Below are positions 34,660-44,559 of a stretch of DNA of 64,000 bases, piece by piece. Made by a program: the position numbers and the translations under genes. The notes beneath the pieces were generated by a model. The model had not been told where the DNA came from. It searched no databases and was given only the letters and a program-made list of their open reading frames with translations. The DNA lies in the NCBI GenBank assembly GCA_029258975.1, contig JAPDJS010000007.1:13445-77444 (forward strand), written 5' to 3'. Within the stretch, counting starts at the first letter, position 1. Every line of letters begins with the position of its first letter. This DNA is from Thermoplasmatota archaeon. GTDB lineage: Archaea; Thermoplasmatota; B47-G6; B47-G6B; 47-G6.

Positions 34660-35091
34660 AAGTAAACACCTTTTATTATTTATTTAAACGATTAACTTAA
34701 CCAAGTTAACTAACTTTCTGTTTAAAACACTATCTTCTCATCTTAAAGTCCAGACGCTTTATGGGAATACTAAGGACGTCGTAGACTTGCTTACCTGCCT
34801 TGAAAGGCAAGGATTTCTCAGTGGAGTTTTGTAAACTAGTATTAGTTAAACGTGCCTATTCGTGGACATAGGAGTTATTCCCGTCTTTTGCATATTCAGG
34901 GTTTGTTTTTAAATATTGGAGGATATGGTCTTATCAGCAACGTTGTATAAAAATTATTTAATCTATGTCAATATACTTTAGCTTAAGTCCAACTCATAAA
35001 TCTTTAACTATGCTTATCTTCCTATCCTAAAATTGTCGACCCTCGCCTATGAGAGCTCAAATTACGTCAATACTATTAGGGGGCTAGAAAG
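34660..35091. other. Gap with a possible IS605 end remnant and the natA promoter
   Basis: This 430-base gap has no convincing ORF. The left end holds the promoter of the minus-strand gene. Around 34787-34820 a hairpin (TGCCT-TGAA-AGGCA, then AGGATTTCTC) has the layout of the right end of the IS605 element at 32030. The region 34853-34871 has another dyad, CCTAT/ATAGG. TATA-like sequences for the ABC genes lie near 34945 and 34992. Confidence 0.4.
34787..34871. repeat. Possible non-autonomous IS605-like end remnant
   Basis: The order TTACC, hairpin TGCCT/AGGCA, AGG, TTTCTC follows the same pattern as CTACC, hairpin CCCGCCC/GGGCGGG, GCTTCTCC at the end of the decayed IS605 element. A second small dyad (CCTAT/ATAGG) 35 bases on could be the other end. 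No transposase fragment is visible. The call is tentative. Confidence 0.3.
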
Positions 35092-35811
35092 ATGTTGTCC
35101 GTTGAAGTTGATGGCCTAGTGAAGAGATACAAAAATTTCGAGGCGCTCCATGGGATCTCTTTTAAGATTAACGAAAAAGAGATTTTTGGGCTCATAGGAC
35201 CGAATGGAGCTGGTAAAACCACTACTTTGAGAATTATTGCCACACTTCTTAAACCTACGGCAGGAACCGTCAGAGTGTTTGGCTATGATGTAGTAAAAGA
35301 TGCTGAAGAGGTCAGAAAAATAATAAGTTATCTTCCAGAGGAGGCAGGCGCATATAAGGACATGACCGGATACGAATACTTAAAATTCATTTCAGAAGTC
35401 TACGGAATTGACGACGAAGCAATCTCTCGTGCAGTTGAAATTGCAGACTTAGGTCCAGATATTTTTAACAAAATTGGTACATACAGCAAGGGTATGATAA
35501 GAAAGCTTCTCCTAGCTCGAGCACTAATGTCCCGACCAAGGCTTGCAATCTTAGATGAACCAACAAGCGGATTAGATGTGATGAATGCCCTTAGAATTAG
35601 AGAAATAATAAAAAATGAGAGAAAAAATGGTGTGACTTTTCTAATTTCTAGCCATAATATGCTAGAGGTTGCATATTTGTGTGATAGGGTTGCAATAATT
35701 CACGAAGGTAAGATCTACGAAATTGGATCTCCGAGGGAACTTATGAACAAATACACCGCGGAAAACTTGGAGGAAGTATTCACAAAGGTGGTGAGGGGTC
35801 TTGAAGAGTGA
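35092..35811 (+). CDS. ABC transporter ATP-binding protein (NatA/CcmA type)
   Basis: This is the ATPase of a two-gene ABC-2 type exporter. Walker A GPNGAGKTTTL (about residue 38), signature YSKGMIRKLLLARAL in place of LSGGQ, Walker B RLAILDEPTSGLD and the switch His in ISSHNM are intact. GGGGGC precedes the ATG at 35092. It overlaps the permease gene by 11 bases. The export substrate is unknown. Confidence 0.92.
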   Translation: MLSVEVDGLVKRYKNFEALHGISFKINEKEIFGLIGPNGAGKTTTLRIIATLLKPTAGTVRVFGYDVVKDAEEVRKIISYLPEEAGAYKDMTGYEYLKFISEVYGIDDEAISRAVEIADLGPDIFNKIGTYSKGMIRKLLLARALMSRPRLAILDEPTSGLDVMNALRIREIIKNERKNGVTFLISSHNMLEVAYLCDRVAIIHEGKIYEIGSPRELMNKYTAENLEEVFTKVVRGLEE

Positions 35812-37270
35812 TATTCTGCCTATGCTAAAGAAGGAGCTTAAAATTTTGAAGGATAGAAAATTCATCATTGGAATTATGCTTCCTATAATAATTCTATACG
35901 GAATCGGTCAAACCATAAGTTTTGGAGTAGAAAGTTCTGTCAAAGAAATTAAAGAAAGTGGGATAAAAATTGTGTTGTTAAATGCCGATGCTGCTCCTCC
36001 AGAGCTAAGCGTTGTGCCAATCATAGTTTCTGCATCCAATGAAAGTGGATTTAGAATAGACGTCATAAACGTATCTTCAGGGAATAACATAGTAAAATCC
36101 AAATGGGACGAAATAATAAGCGATTCCTCAGATATAAACGACATTGTGACGAAAATAAAATCGATTGGAGAACTATATGGAGATCTTCCTAACGATGATC
36201 TTATTCTTGAGTACATAACCAACGCTGACTTTGTAATGTATATTCCATGTAATTTCACATGGAACGTTCTTTTAGGAATCTCTCCATACATATTCACATA
36301 CTACAAAGGGCCAGAAGATCCCTTTAGCGTTTTTGGATCAGTTAAGACTGATATAGCAAGCAATTTCATAAAAATCCTCGGAAAGCTCCTTAACTATTAC
36401 GTTATTACAAGATACTATCCGGACTTCCCGCCTCAAACTATATTCTATCCTCTAAGAACCTCAGCGTATACTTTCTACCGTGGTGAAATCGTAAACGGCA
36501 CTCCTGATGAAGTCTTTGGAACCATGTTCGGATCCACATTCATGATTCCTCTAATAGGATTTATGCTCGTAATTTATGCTTCCAGCACGGCAGCAAATAG
36601 CATGAGTGAGGAAAGACAGAACAAAACCCTAGAGACCCTACTAACGCTCCCGATAAGGAGAAGAAGCATTGTGCTTGGAAAGGTTTTTGGTATGATTATA
36701 GTCTCTGGAATTATGGCGGCATTTTACTTCGTGGGGCTCGTACTTTACATGTATTCTCTAATGTCTGCAGGGATGACAAGTGAAGGTATCACCAAGATGT
36801 CATTCATAAGCGGATTTTCGAGCGTATTTTCTCCAGCAGGCCTTATTTTATTTGCGTTAAGCATTATTTTAACAGCCGGGATTGGAGCGCTAATAGGTCT
36901 TATCGTGGGATCTTTCTCTGAAGATGTCAGAACTGCTTCCACTTTCGTAAGTATGGTTACTATGCCTCTCGTCTTGCCTACATTTATATTCATGTACATT
37001 CCAATAAAGCTGGAGAGTCTCGTTACTTACCTAGTAATGCTAGATCCGTTCGTAGACTTCATGATAGTATTAAAAGCTGTAACTTCTGAGAACCTATTAA
37101 TTGCAGGAGTTGCAGTAGTTTACTTGATAATTATATTCTCTGTCTTAGTGTACTTTACAGTAAGGCTATTTGAGTCGGAAAGAATCATAATAGGGGGCTT
37201 CAAGAAAAAACTGGGTAAAAGTACTGGATTAAAATTGGTAAAAATTGGTAAAATAGGATTTTGGCCTTAA
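35801..37270 (+). CDS. ABC-2 type permease (NatB-like)
   Basis: This 489-residue membrane subunit pairs with the ATPase upstream. One membrane helix (residues 20-40) is followed by a large external domain of about 220 residues, then five or six membrane helices from about residue 245. The segment SSTAANSMSEERQNKTLETLLTLPIRRR, between helices, is the typical coupling region of NatB-like permeases. The TTG at 35801 is used; its SD-like GGTGAGGGG lies within the end of the ATPase gene. Confidence 0.88.
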   Translation: MKSDILPMLKKELKILKDRKFIIGIMLPIIILYGIGQTISFGVESSVKEIKESGIKIVLLNADAAPPELSVVPIIVSASNESGFRIDVINVSSGNNIVKSKWDEIISDSSDINDIVTKIKSIGELYGDLPNDDLILEYITNADFVMYIPCNFTWNVLLGISPYIFTYYKGPEDPFSVFGSVKTDIASNFIKILGKLLNYYVITRYYPDFPPQTIFYPLRTSAYTFYRGEIVNGTPDEVFGTMFGSTFMIPLIGFMLVIYASSTAANSMSEERQNKTLETLLTLPIRRRSIVLGKVFGMIIVSGIMAAFYFVGLVLYMYSLMSAGMTSEGITKMSFISGFSSVFSPAGLILFALSIILTAGIGALIGLIVGSFSEDVRTASTFVSMVTMPLVLPTFIFMYIPIKLESLVTYLVMLDPFVDFMIVLKAVTSENLLIAGVAVVYLIIIFSVLVYFTVRLFESERIIIGGFKKKLGKSTGLKLVKIGKIGFWP

Positions 37271-38262
37271 TCTTTAATTTCTTCAACAAAAATCTTAAAA
37301 TCTTTCTTTTTAACCTTTATTTTTGTATAAATAGCCTTCCCATATATCATTTTCTTTATTAGGGATAGAATCCTTTCCCTTTTAAGCAATAACTCATGGG
37401 CTTCATCCACAGAAACTTGTTTAAACTTAATTTTTCCTCCAGGCCTTAGCTGCGCAACCTTTGGTATGTCTACCCTAATTACCACGCCAATTTTTGCGTA
37501 TCCTCCAGTAGTCTGCCTATCTGCTAGCATAATTATTGGCAAACCATTCCCAGGCACTTGAATCGATCCTAAGGGCACAGCATCGGTAATAATATCCGGA
37601 CCCAACATTGAGTGTTCAATTTTTGGTCCCTCAAGTCTATAGCCCATTCTGTCCGATTCTGAAGTAAGAGTATACCAAGACGAGAGAAACGTCTTTATAC
37701 CATTCTCTGTAAAATGGTCTTCATTTGGTCCTAAAATTACTCTTACTTCCACTTGATTAGAATATTTGGGCCTTAAGCTCTCTGGGAGTGATTCCACAAT
37801 GGGAATTTTGTAATCTGTGCCGATAGGAATTTTGTCTCCGGTTTCCAACTTTTTACCTATTTTTGCCCTTAAATAGGTAGATCTGCTTCCTAAAATTGGT
37901 TCAATGCATATTCCGCCAGAAAAAGCAATATATCCATACGCGCCAGACCTTAAAAACTCCATTGTTAAAACGTCACCTGTCCTTGCCTTATACCTCGTCC
38001 ACGGAGTAATTTCCTTATTATTGAGTCTTATGATCACATCCCCGCCAACTACAAAATATGTGGGAGTATGAAACTTTATTTTGGGTCCTTTCATATAAAA
38101 CTCAATTACTGCTGCATTTTCATCATTCCCCACAAGCATGTTAGCAAGACGCGCTGAGACTTCATCCATTACTCCAGAAACTGATACACCATATTTTTGA
38201 TATCCCCATCTTCCTAGGTCTTGTATAGTTGAAAAAATGCCGGGATCTAAAATTTCTATCAT
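37267..38262 (-). CDS. pxpC: 5-oxoprolinase subunit C (KipA/biotin-dependent carboxylase-like)
   Basis: PxpC with PxpB and PxpA hydrolyses 5-oxoproline (pyroglutamate) to glutamate using ATP. Features are the start [25 protein letters not shown], the GGDVIIRLN strand and the late LADRQTTGGYAKIG block. A four-base overlap (ATGA) couples it to pxpB. At 331 residues it has the usual length. The last gene of the pxpA-B-C operon; its stop meets that of the ABC permease. Confidence 0.93.
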   Translation of the reverse strand: MIEILDPGIFSTIQDLGRWGYQKYGVSVSGVMDEVSARLANMLVGNDENAAVIEFYMKGPKIKFHTPTYFVVGGDVIIRLNNKEITPWTRYKARTGDVLTMEFLRSGAYGYIAFSGGICIEPILGSRSTYLRAKIGKKLETGDKIPIGTDYKIPIVESLPESLRPKYSNQVEVRVILGPNEDHFTENGIKTFLSSWYTLTSESDRMGYRLEGPKIEHSMLGPDIITDAVPLGSIQVPGNGLPIIMLADRQTTGGYAKIGVVIRVDIPKVAQLRPGGKIKFKQVSVDEAHELLLKRERILSLIKKMIYGKAIYTKIKVKKKDFKIFVEEIKD

Positions 38263-38969
38263 TTACCCTCCTCCTCTAAAATTTTGTAGAACTCTTCGTG
38301 ATCTATGGGGATAAATTTAACACGATCGCCTGGTAGTAGCAGCGTAGGTGGGTCCCTTTTGGGGTTAAAAAGTTTTAGAGGGGTTCTGCCTATCAGTCTC
38401 CAACCCCCAGGACTTTCTATAGGATATATCCCAGTCTGTTCACCAGCTATACCAACAGATCCTGCCGGAACCCTTTTTCTGGGCGTTTTTAATCTTGGCG
38501 TAGCAATTCTCTTATCGAGGCCTCCCATATATGCAAAGCCCGGAGTAAAACCTAACATATAGACGCGATAAGTTGGTTTGGAATGAATTTCTATCACGTC
38601 ATCTATGCTCATATTGTGATATTGGGCAACGAATTCTAAATCTGGGCCAAATTCTCCACCATAAGCTACTGGAATCTCTATAGTCCTTGTTTTTATTTTC
38701 TCTTTAACTTTTGTACTTTTTACTATCTCATGGAGTTCGTTGAGAACTTGTCTATAATCTGCTTTTAGTGGATCATAGTATATGTACACAGAACAATATG
38801 TAGGCACTACTTCTGTAATTCCTTTAATATTTTTTTCCTCTATTTTCTTAGCTATAGTAAGCACCACATCATTTATTTTTTCATCTATTTTGTTACCCAA
38901 AAATATTGCAATAGCAGAGTCTCCTACAACTTTGATTTTATAGGAACGTTCCCATGGAGACGACTTCAA
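38259..38969 (-). CDS. pxpB: 5-oxoprolinase subunit B (KipI-like)
   Basis: The KipI-type cyclophilin-like subunit: [13 protein letters not shown] at the start, then [13 protein letters not shown] and [19 protein letters not shown], and [18 protein letters not shown] with [11 protein letters not shown]. The start is a TTG at 38969 behind AGGAAGGT, overlapping the pxpA end by 32 bases; no later start codon is available before the conserved region. Confidence 0.92.
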   Translation of the reverse strand: MKSSPWERSYKIKVVGDSAIAIFLGNKIDEKINDVVLTIAKKIEEKNIKGITEVVPTYCSVYIYYDPLKADYRQVLNELHEIVKSTKVKEKIKTRTIEIPVAYGGEFGPDLEFVAQYHNMSIDDVIEIHSKPTYRVYMLGFTPGFAYMGGLDKRIATPRLKTPRKRVPAGSVGIAGEQTGIYPIESPGGWRLIGRTPLKLFNPKRDPPTLLLPGDRVKFIPIDHEEFYKILEEEGK

Positions 38970-39708
38970 TACCTTCCTCCTCCAGTCTTCTCCTTATGTA
39001 TTTGACTAGCTCAAGGGCTTCTGGATTATCCCCATGAACACAAATTGTATCGGCTTCTATTTCGATGTAATCTCCATCAATAGTCTTTACTCTCTTTTCT
39101 TCGACAATGCTTAATACACGAGAAACTACTTCCTCTTTATCGTGAATTACAGCACCAGGGATGCCTCTTGGAACTAAAGTTCCATCCTTATTGTACGCCC
39201 GATCTGCAAACGCCTCTCTAGCAACCTTTAATCCTAAATCAGTAGCTATATCAATTACTTTAGATCCTGCCAATGTTACAAATATAAGCTCCTTGTCAAA
39301 GTCCAGTATACCTTCTAAGACGCCATAAGCTAAATCTTCATCTTTGACTAGGGCATTATACAACGCGCCATGAGGTTTTACATGTTGCATCTTCATGCCT
39401 TCTGCTCTTAAAAATGCATATAGTGCCCCTATTTGGTAAAGAACATAGTTTCTTGCTTCATCTCTTGATAACTTTATATACCTTCTTCCAAATCCCATTA
39501 AATCTGGATATCCTGGGTGTGCTCCAACCATTACATTATTTTCCTTTGCAATTCTTACTGTTTTTCTCATAACCAACGGATCGCCAGCATGGAATCCACA
39601 CGCGACGTTTGCCGATGTTATGTACTTCATTACCTCTTCGTCTAATCCCAGCTTATATCTTCCAAAACTTTCGCCTAAATCTGAGTTTAAATCTATCTTT
39701 AAGACCAT
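38938..39708 (-). CDS. pxpA: 5-oxoprolinase subunit A (LamB/YcsF family)
   Basis: Subunit A of the ATP-dependent 5-oxoprolinase. The diagnostic N-terminus is [20 protein letters not shown], followed by [29 protein letters not shown] and [12 protein letters not shown]; the C-terminal [10 protein letters not shown] closes the barrel. The ATG at 39708 has AGGTGTGA upstream. The operon is divergent from a sodium symporter that may import its substrate (inference). Confidence 0.94.
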   Translation of the reverse strand: MVLKIDLNSDLGESFGRYKLGLDEEVMKYITSANVACGFHAGDPLVMRKTVRIAKENNVMVGAHPGYPDLMGFGRRYIKLSRDEARNYVLYQIGALYAFLRAEGMKMQHVKPHGALYNALVKDEDLAYGVLEGILDFDKELIFVTLAGSKVIDIATDLGLKVAREAFADRAYNKDGTLVPRGIPGAVIHDKEEVVSRVLSIVEEKRVKTIDGDYIEIEADTICVHGDNPEALELVKYIRRRLEEEGIEVVSMGTFL

Positions 39709-39879
39709 TTATCACACCTTTTTTCAGAGTCACTAATAGAATATATTCTGAGATATTTAGTCTTAAAGATTTCCCGATCTTTTCGAAATAATAAAACTTA
39801 AAATAATTATTACCAAAAAAAGAAAATGGTAGTCTATGCTAAGGTAATGTGGCCCAACCTTCTTTAAGGATGTGATACC

Positions 39880-40095
39880 ATGGCTCGAAAGAAAGGTTTT
39901 ATAAATGATAGAAACCTAGTGATTCTTACCTTGATTCTCTGGGCCCTAGTTTTCGTTGTCTATCTCATTAACGTTCCAGATGCGACAGTGATGGGAATGA
40001 GCAAACCTTTTGCATATTCGATGTTCTGGTGGGTTATAGTGCTACTTCTGTTTATAGTCTGGAGCTACTTAGACCTCCAAGGAGGTGAACAGTGA
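39880..40095 (+). CDS. Small membrane subunit of a sodium:solute symporter
   Basis: This 71-residue protein has two membrane helices (LVILTLILWALVFVVYLI and MFWWVIVLLLFIVWSYL) and a short basic start. It fits the small accessory proteins encoded directly upstream of many SSS-family symporters. Its TGA overlaps the symporter start region and the two are surely co-translated. Confidence 0.82.
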   Translation: MARKKGFINDRNLVILTLILWALVFVVYLINVPDATVMGMSKPFAYSMFWWVIVLLLFIVWSYLDLQGGEQ

Positions 40096-41639
40096 TGGAA
40101 GCGTGGCAAGTAGTTACAACAATAGTAATATTTTACTCTATTTTAGTGATTGGAATCGGATACCTAGCAGGTAGAGTTCTAAAGAGGTCTCTTGAAGACT
40201 TCTATGTCCTAGGACGTAAAGGTAGCACTATTGTTACGTTCTTGGCTACTGCTGCTACATATCACAGTGCGTTTGCATTCTTGACGAGTGTTGCCGTCTT
40301 TGCCGTCGCTGGTATAACATTTTGGATAGCTGCCTCTGCATGGACTGTTCTAGCTGGAGTATTCATGTATCTCGTTGGGCCTAGAATATATAGGCTAGGT
40401 AAGGCCAGAGGACATCTTACTCCAGCAGATATGCTCAGCGACTATTATGACAGCAAACTAATTGGCATTATCACGGCCATTGTAATGGCTTTGTTCATTA
40501 TCGCTTACATCGTTGTCCAGGCTATTGGTCTCGGTATAATTCTTGATGTGGGAAGTCAAGGTCACATACCCTACGCAATAGGTTCTTTACTACTGATCCT
40601 CGTGGCCTCCATATACTTGGCCCTAGGTGGACTTAGAGCAGCTTATTGGACGGATGTGCTCCAAGGCATTTGGATGTACGTTGGTATCTTCGTAGCAGCC
40701 TTCTTAATTGTAGGCAAAATAGTACCCGGCGGATTCTCGGCCCTTATGTCTTCTGTGAGAGAAATAAACCCAGCACTCCTGACGATGAACTGGTCCAAAG
40801 AAAAGACGCTAGGTGCGATCCTTATTTATGGTCCTGGACTCATGTTGCTACAGCACCTGTGGATTAAGTATTATATCGCAAAAGATGAGAAAGTTCTCAA
40901 GGTCTCTGCTGTAGGAACAGCCATATATCTAAGTACCTACTACATTGCAGCTGCACTTATTGGTCTATCAGCTGCTGTAGCCAATGTAAAAGGCGTTGAA
41001 GGAGTGCTTGATCCTGGCTTTATTTCAACCCTAAAAGCAACTTATGGTAGTAACGATGCCATCGCTGCTGTGATGATTTACAAGCTATTACACCCACTTA
41101 TAGCAGGATTCCTTCTAGCAGGTGCTGCCGCAGCTGCCATGTCAACCCTAGACTCGTTCCTTGGATCAACTTCGATGATTCTTGTGAGAGATATCTACCA
41201 GAAGCACATCAAGCCAGGAGCTGACGAAAACCACTATGTAATAGTAAGCAGAGTTCTGATGATTATCTGGGCCTTAATTGGATGGTACTTTGCTATACGC
41301 AAGCCTGGACTTATTTTCGACATTGCTTCAATAGCATGTGCTGGAGGTCTACAGTTCCTACCTCTAGTACTCCAGGCTATAATACCTACAAAGAGGAAGT
41401 ACATCAACAAGTACGGTGCCATTTCAGGACTTGTTGTTGGTAGCATACTTGCCGCCCTTCTTGCACCGCAAATCGGAGGAAAAATTGGAATTCCTGCGCT
41501 TGAGCACCCTGCAGTAGCAGGCCTTGTAGCAGTAATTATCAACGTAATCATTGCAATACTTGTAAGCCTAGTGACTAAACCCTCAGAGAACGAGATTAAA
41601 GTAAAAGAGGAGTACGACAAGGTGCTCGCAGAATTATAA
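40095..41639 (+). CDS. Sodium:solute symporter (SSS family)
   Basis: This 514-residue transporter has about 13 membrane helices. DFYVLGRKGSTIVTFLATAATYHSAFAFLTS is the usual early SSS signature in pieces, with the unwound TM1 region near residues 40-55, and AAAAAMSTLDSFLGSTSMILVRDIY is the Na+ site 2 Ser region. The ATG at 40095 follows GGAGGTGA by six bases. The substrate is unknown; 5-oxoproline, another amino acid or a carboxylate is possible, because pxpABC is divergent from it across a shared 170-base promoter region. Confidence 0.88.
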   Translation: MEAWQVVTTIVIFYSILVIGIGYLAGRVLKRSLEDFYVLGRKGSTIVTFLATAATYHSAFAFLTSVAVFAVAGITFWIAASAWTVLAGVFMYLVGPRIYRLGKARGHLTPADMLSDYYDSKLIGIITAIVMALFIIAYIVVQAIGLGIILDVGSQGHIPYAIGSLLLILVASIYLALGGLRAAYWTDVLQGIWMYVGIFVAAFLIVGKIVPGGFSALMSSVREINPALLTMNWSKEKTLGAILIYGPGLMLLQHLWIKYYIAKDEKVLKVSAVGTAIYLSTYYIAAALIGLSAAVANVKGVEGVLDPGFISTLKATYGSNDAIAAVMIYKLLHPLIAGFLLAGAAAAAMSTLDSFLGSTSMILVRDIYQKHIKPGADENHYVIVSRVLMIIWALIGWYFAIRKPGLIFDIASIACAGGLQFLPLVLQAIIPTKRKYINKYGAISGLVVGSILAALLAPQIGGKIGIPALEHPAVAGLVAVIINVIIAILVSLVTKPSENEIKVKEEYDKVLAEL

Positions 41640-41770
41640 CCCCTTCTTTTTACATTTTTTATTTATGCGTTAGCATAGTGGGACGCTTACATGAACATTT
41701 AAATTTTATTCTCTCAAGATAGAATAATAGTATAAAGCGTGGTTCTTGTAACCTGTTCCTCCGGGGTGAG

Positions 41771-42649
41771 ATGTTGGCCATTGAAACGATAACTGGCAGA
41801 GGTTCTGGAAAATCTGTGGAAGATGCTATTAAATCTGCCAAGAGAAGAATATACGTCGTCTCACCTTATATTTCTTCTGAATATGCAAAACTCCTTTTGA
41901 GGAAGGCTATAAATGGTGTAGAAGTATTTATTGTCACCCTAAAAGGAAAAAGAGAGTTTTCAACAGCTTTATTGCTCCTTTACTCAGGTAAAGTGTCAAA
42001 AGAGGACGTAGAGAGAGTAGAGAACTATCGTAAAAGATTGATAACAGCAATATATGCATCCATGGCCATTTATATAGTACTTATTGCTTTAGTAATCGTA
42101 TCTCTTTTAGTTTTTGAAAACAAATATTGGGTGTATTTGCTATCAACTCCTCTCATAGGGCTTGTTTGCTCTGTATTCTTTTATGCGGGACTTGTGGAAT
42201 ATGCCATACTAGCTGCACTAATCCCCATTGTTTTACTGTTCGGTACGATTTATTTTGATATCTCGAGGCCTGAGCTTTATATCTATACGTTTTTCTGGTT
42301 TTTAGTCGCGGCCTTTCCTGCTATAATGCTCCTTCCTCTTTTCAGGGTATCATTTACTCGCGCATACCGCGGTATCATTCAAGAATTAGGTCCTCCTAGA
42401 AGACTCGTAAATGTGAGGTTTTTTGAGGACTCAAAAACATATGTTCATTCTAAGATCTATATCATAGACGATGTAGGATTTTCAGGTTCATTAAACCTCA
42501 CAATCTCTAGCATAAAAAGGAATGTTGAGACAATAACAATTTACAGAGGTGAAGATGTTGAAAAAATTGAGAAAGATTTCTGGAAAATTTGGAATATGCT
42601 TAGTGATCCTACTATTAATGTCTTTTTTGATGTCTATTCCAGTTTCTAA
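41771..42649 (+). CDS. Phospholipase D-like membrane protein with one HKD motif
   Basis: A PLD-like fold appears to be split by membrane helices. Residues 1-60 (SAKRRIYVVSPYISSEYAKLL, then VEVFIVT) look like the first PLD strands. About residues 85-190 hold four hydrophobic helices. Residues 205-290 carry the only HKD motif, VHSKIYIIDD, followed by GSLNLT. Two such proteins would have to pair to build a two-HKD site. The gene overlaps the next one by about 95 bases in another frame. ATG 41771 or TTG 41774 may start it. Confidence 0.72.
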   Translation: MLAIETITGRGSGKSVEDAIKSAKRRIYVVSPYISSEYAKLLLRKAINGVEVFIVTLKGKREFSTALLLLYSGKVSKEDVERVENYRKRLITAIYASMAIYIVLIALVIVSLLVFENKYWVYLLSTPLIGLVCSVFFYAGLVEYAILAALIPIVLLFGTIYFDISRPELYIYTFFWFLVAAFPAIMLLPLFRVSFTRAYRGIIQELGPPRRLVNVRFFEDSKTYVHSKIYIIDDVGFSGSLNLTISSIKRNVETITIYRGEDVEKIEKDFWKIWNMLSDPTINVFFDVYSSF

Positions 42650-43916
42650 AGGATCTGACGAGGATCAGATGGCCTACTTAAGAATATCAAGCATTGAGGA
42701 TATTAACAAACTTAAAAATATGGGATTGGCAGAGGGATCAGGAACTCCAGAAGATCCATACATAATTGAAAATATATTTTTAACAGCTATTGGTACTCAA
42801 GGAATATTCATTGATAAAACCAATTTTCCAATTATCTTAAGAAATATTGTTGTTATAGGCGCAGACGTGGGTCATGGACTTAATATTCCGAAAGATAAAA
42901 TACTATACGGCGGAATTATAATATACGCTGCTGAGAACGTAATTTTAGAAAACGTGACCATTTTTGGCAATTACATCGGAATTAACGTCTATAATTCTCA
43001 GAACATAGTCATAAAGGACAGTCTCGTTTCTTCATGTTTTAAGGGAATCGAAATATCCCACGCAACGCAAGTTACACTCGAGGATCTTAAACTATTTTTC
43101 AACACCAAAGGAGTATTTGTTGACAACTCAAATGATGTGTCTATAAAAAGTAGTATCGTCGTAAACTCGTTCCAGTATGGTGTTCAAATCACAGGATCCA
43201 AAAATATGGAAATCTCGGATAACACCATAGGTTTTGCTGTAACAGGCATTTCTATAGAGAATACTGCTAACATCATAGTTACAGGAAATGTAGTCTTTGA
43301 CAATTCCCTTGGGTTATTCCTCTCCAAGGGCTCATCCGGCGTAGATGTTTCTCGAAATATTTTCTATAACAATAAAGGATTTGGAGTTTCTATAATGCCA
43401 GGGACTGAAGACATCACTGTTGTTCAAAATTCGTTCTTCTATAACAGAGAGACAAAAGATTATTACGAGGTCAATGTTTCTCAAGCTCAAGATGTGGGCG
43501 GTACGGCCATATGGAATACTTCGGAATTTGGCAATTATTGGCATGATTGGGCAGGAACCTCGGTAGATTACAACAACGATGAGATACTAGACGCCGCATA
43601 TCCTATTTTTACCCTTCCTGGTACAGAAAATCCTCCTATGGACTGGAAACCCCTTACTAAGCCTCCAGTAATAGTTAATATGAGCCTTGTTTATCAAATA
43701 GTTCGCGACTATGTTTATGGAGATATTCTTACAAACATTAGTTCAAAAATCTCTCAAGGAAGTAGTCTTCCAAGTACCATGTCAAACAGCCTAGAGGACA
43801 CTCTAATTTCTAAGTCCCTTAGGCCTATAATTTGGGGGGCTAGCCTGGTAGGTCTCGGATCCTCTTTGGCTTTCATTGCTATGGCATTGTTAATAAGAAA
43901 AAGATTCAAAAGGTAG
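42555..43916 (+). CDS. Secreted, membrane-anchored parallel beta-helix protein
   Basis: A signal peptide (GICLVILLLMSFLMSIPVSKG) is followed by the same entry motif as the other beta-helix protein, GSGTPEDPYIIENIFL. Repeated coils (about 70-330) such as NVILENVTIFGN and NIVIKDSLVSSC follow, then a stalk and a C-terminal membrane helix (SLVGLGSSLAFIAMALLI) with a basic end. The start at 42555 has AGAGGTG just upstream, inside the PLD gene, which it overlaps by 95 bases. Likely surface-exposed; ligand unknown. Confidence 0.83.
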   Translation: MLKKLRKISGKFGICLVILLLMSFLMSIPVSKGSDEDQMAYLRISSIEDINKLKNMGLAEGSGTPEDPYIIENIFLTAIGTQGIFIDKTNFPIILRNIVVIGADVGHGLNIPKDKILYGGIIIYAAENVILENVTIFGNYIGINVYNSQNIVIKDSLVSSCFKGIEISHATQVTLEDLKLFFNTKGVFVDNSNDVSIKSSIVVNSFQYGVQITGSKNMEISDNTIGFAVTGISIENTANIIVTGNVVFDNSLGLFLSKGSSGVDVSRNIFYNNKGFGVSIMPGTEDITVVQNSFFYNRETKDYYEVNVSQAQDVGGTAIWNTSEFGNYWHDWAGTSVDYNNDEILDAAYPIFTLPGTENPPMDWKPLTKPPVIVNMSLVYQIVRDYVYGDILTNISSKISQGSSLPSTMSNSLEDTLISKSLRPIIWGASLVGLGSSLAFIAMALLIRKRFKR

Positions 43917-43944
43917 CAGAAGCTTCTGATAGCTCGGTGAGAGA

Positions 43945-44559
43945 ATGCAAGATAAGTTAGAAGCGATGAAGAAACTTAAAAAGGCCTTAGAAGAAGGCAA
44001 AGTCGATGGTGACATCATTGACCTTCTTCTCCTTATTAATTCTATAAAGGGTGTTCACACAACAAGTAGCTGTTCAGGCAGAGTAGGAATTATGGAGACT
44101 CCAGAATTTGGTGCAAAACCTCTTTCCAGATGGCTCATCAAGAAACATGAACCTATAAGCCTAAGTGAAGTGAAAGAGGCTCTAGAAGACAGTAAAGAAG
44201 GTATAATAATATTCAAAGTTCAACCTCCAATCTTTCATATAGTATGTGAAAATCTTGAAATCGCCAAACGTGTTCACCAACTAGGCCTAGAATCTGGATT
44301 TAAATATACTAGCTTTAGAGCATTGAGTTATTCGGGAAGAATTTTAGTCGAAATAAATAGCACTGAAAACATTTCTGCGCCTATTGGTAAAGACGGTAAA
44401 ATACTTGTAGACGATTCTTTTCTTGAGTTCTTAGTAGAAATGGGAAATCGTGTTTTACTAAGAGGAAAAGCAAAAATTGATCGCCTCAAAGAGTCTTTCT
44501 ATAAACTAAAAGAAGTATTGGGTAATGACCCTAACTGGAGCGTGTATGAGCTTTCGTAG
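43945..44559 (+). CDS. taw3: tRNA wybutosine-synthesis protein Taw3
   Basis: Taw3 methylates the wyosine precursor on tRNA-Phe position 37. The conserved TTSSCSGRVGI motif near residue 40, the WLIKKH segment and the FKVQPPIFHIVCENLEIAKRV block fit the family. GGTGAGAG lies before the ATG at 43945. It is likely co-transcribed with the beta-helix gene 28 bases upstream, although the functions are not related. Confidence 0.9.
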   Translation: MQDKLEAMKKLKKALEEGKVDGDIIDLLLLINSIKGVHTTSSCSGRVGIMETPEFGAKPLSRWLIKKHEPISLSEVKEALEDSKEGIIIFKVQPPIFHIVCENLEIAKRVHQLGLESGFKYTSFRALSYSGRILVEINSTENISAPIGKDGKILVDDSFLEFLVEMGNRVLLRGKAKIDRLKESFYKLKEVLGNDPNWSVYELS

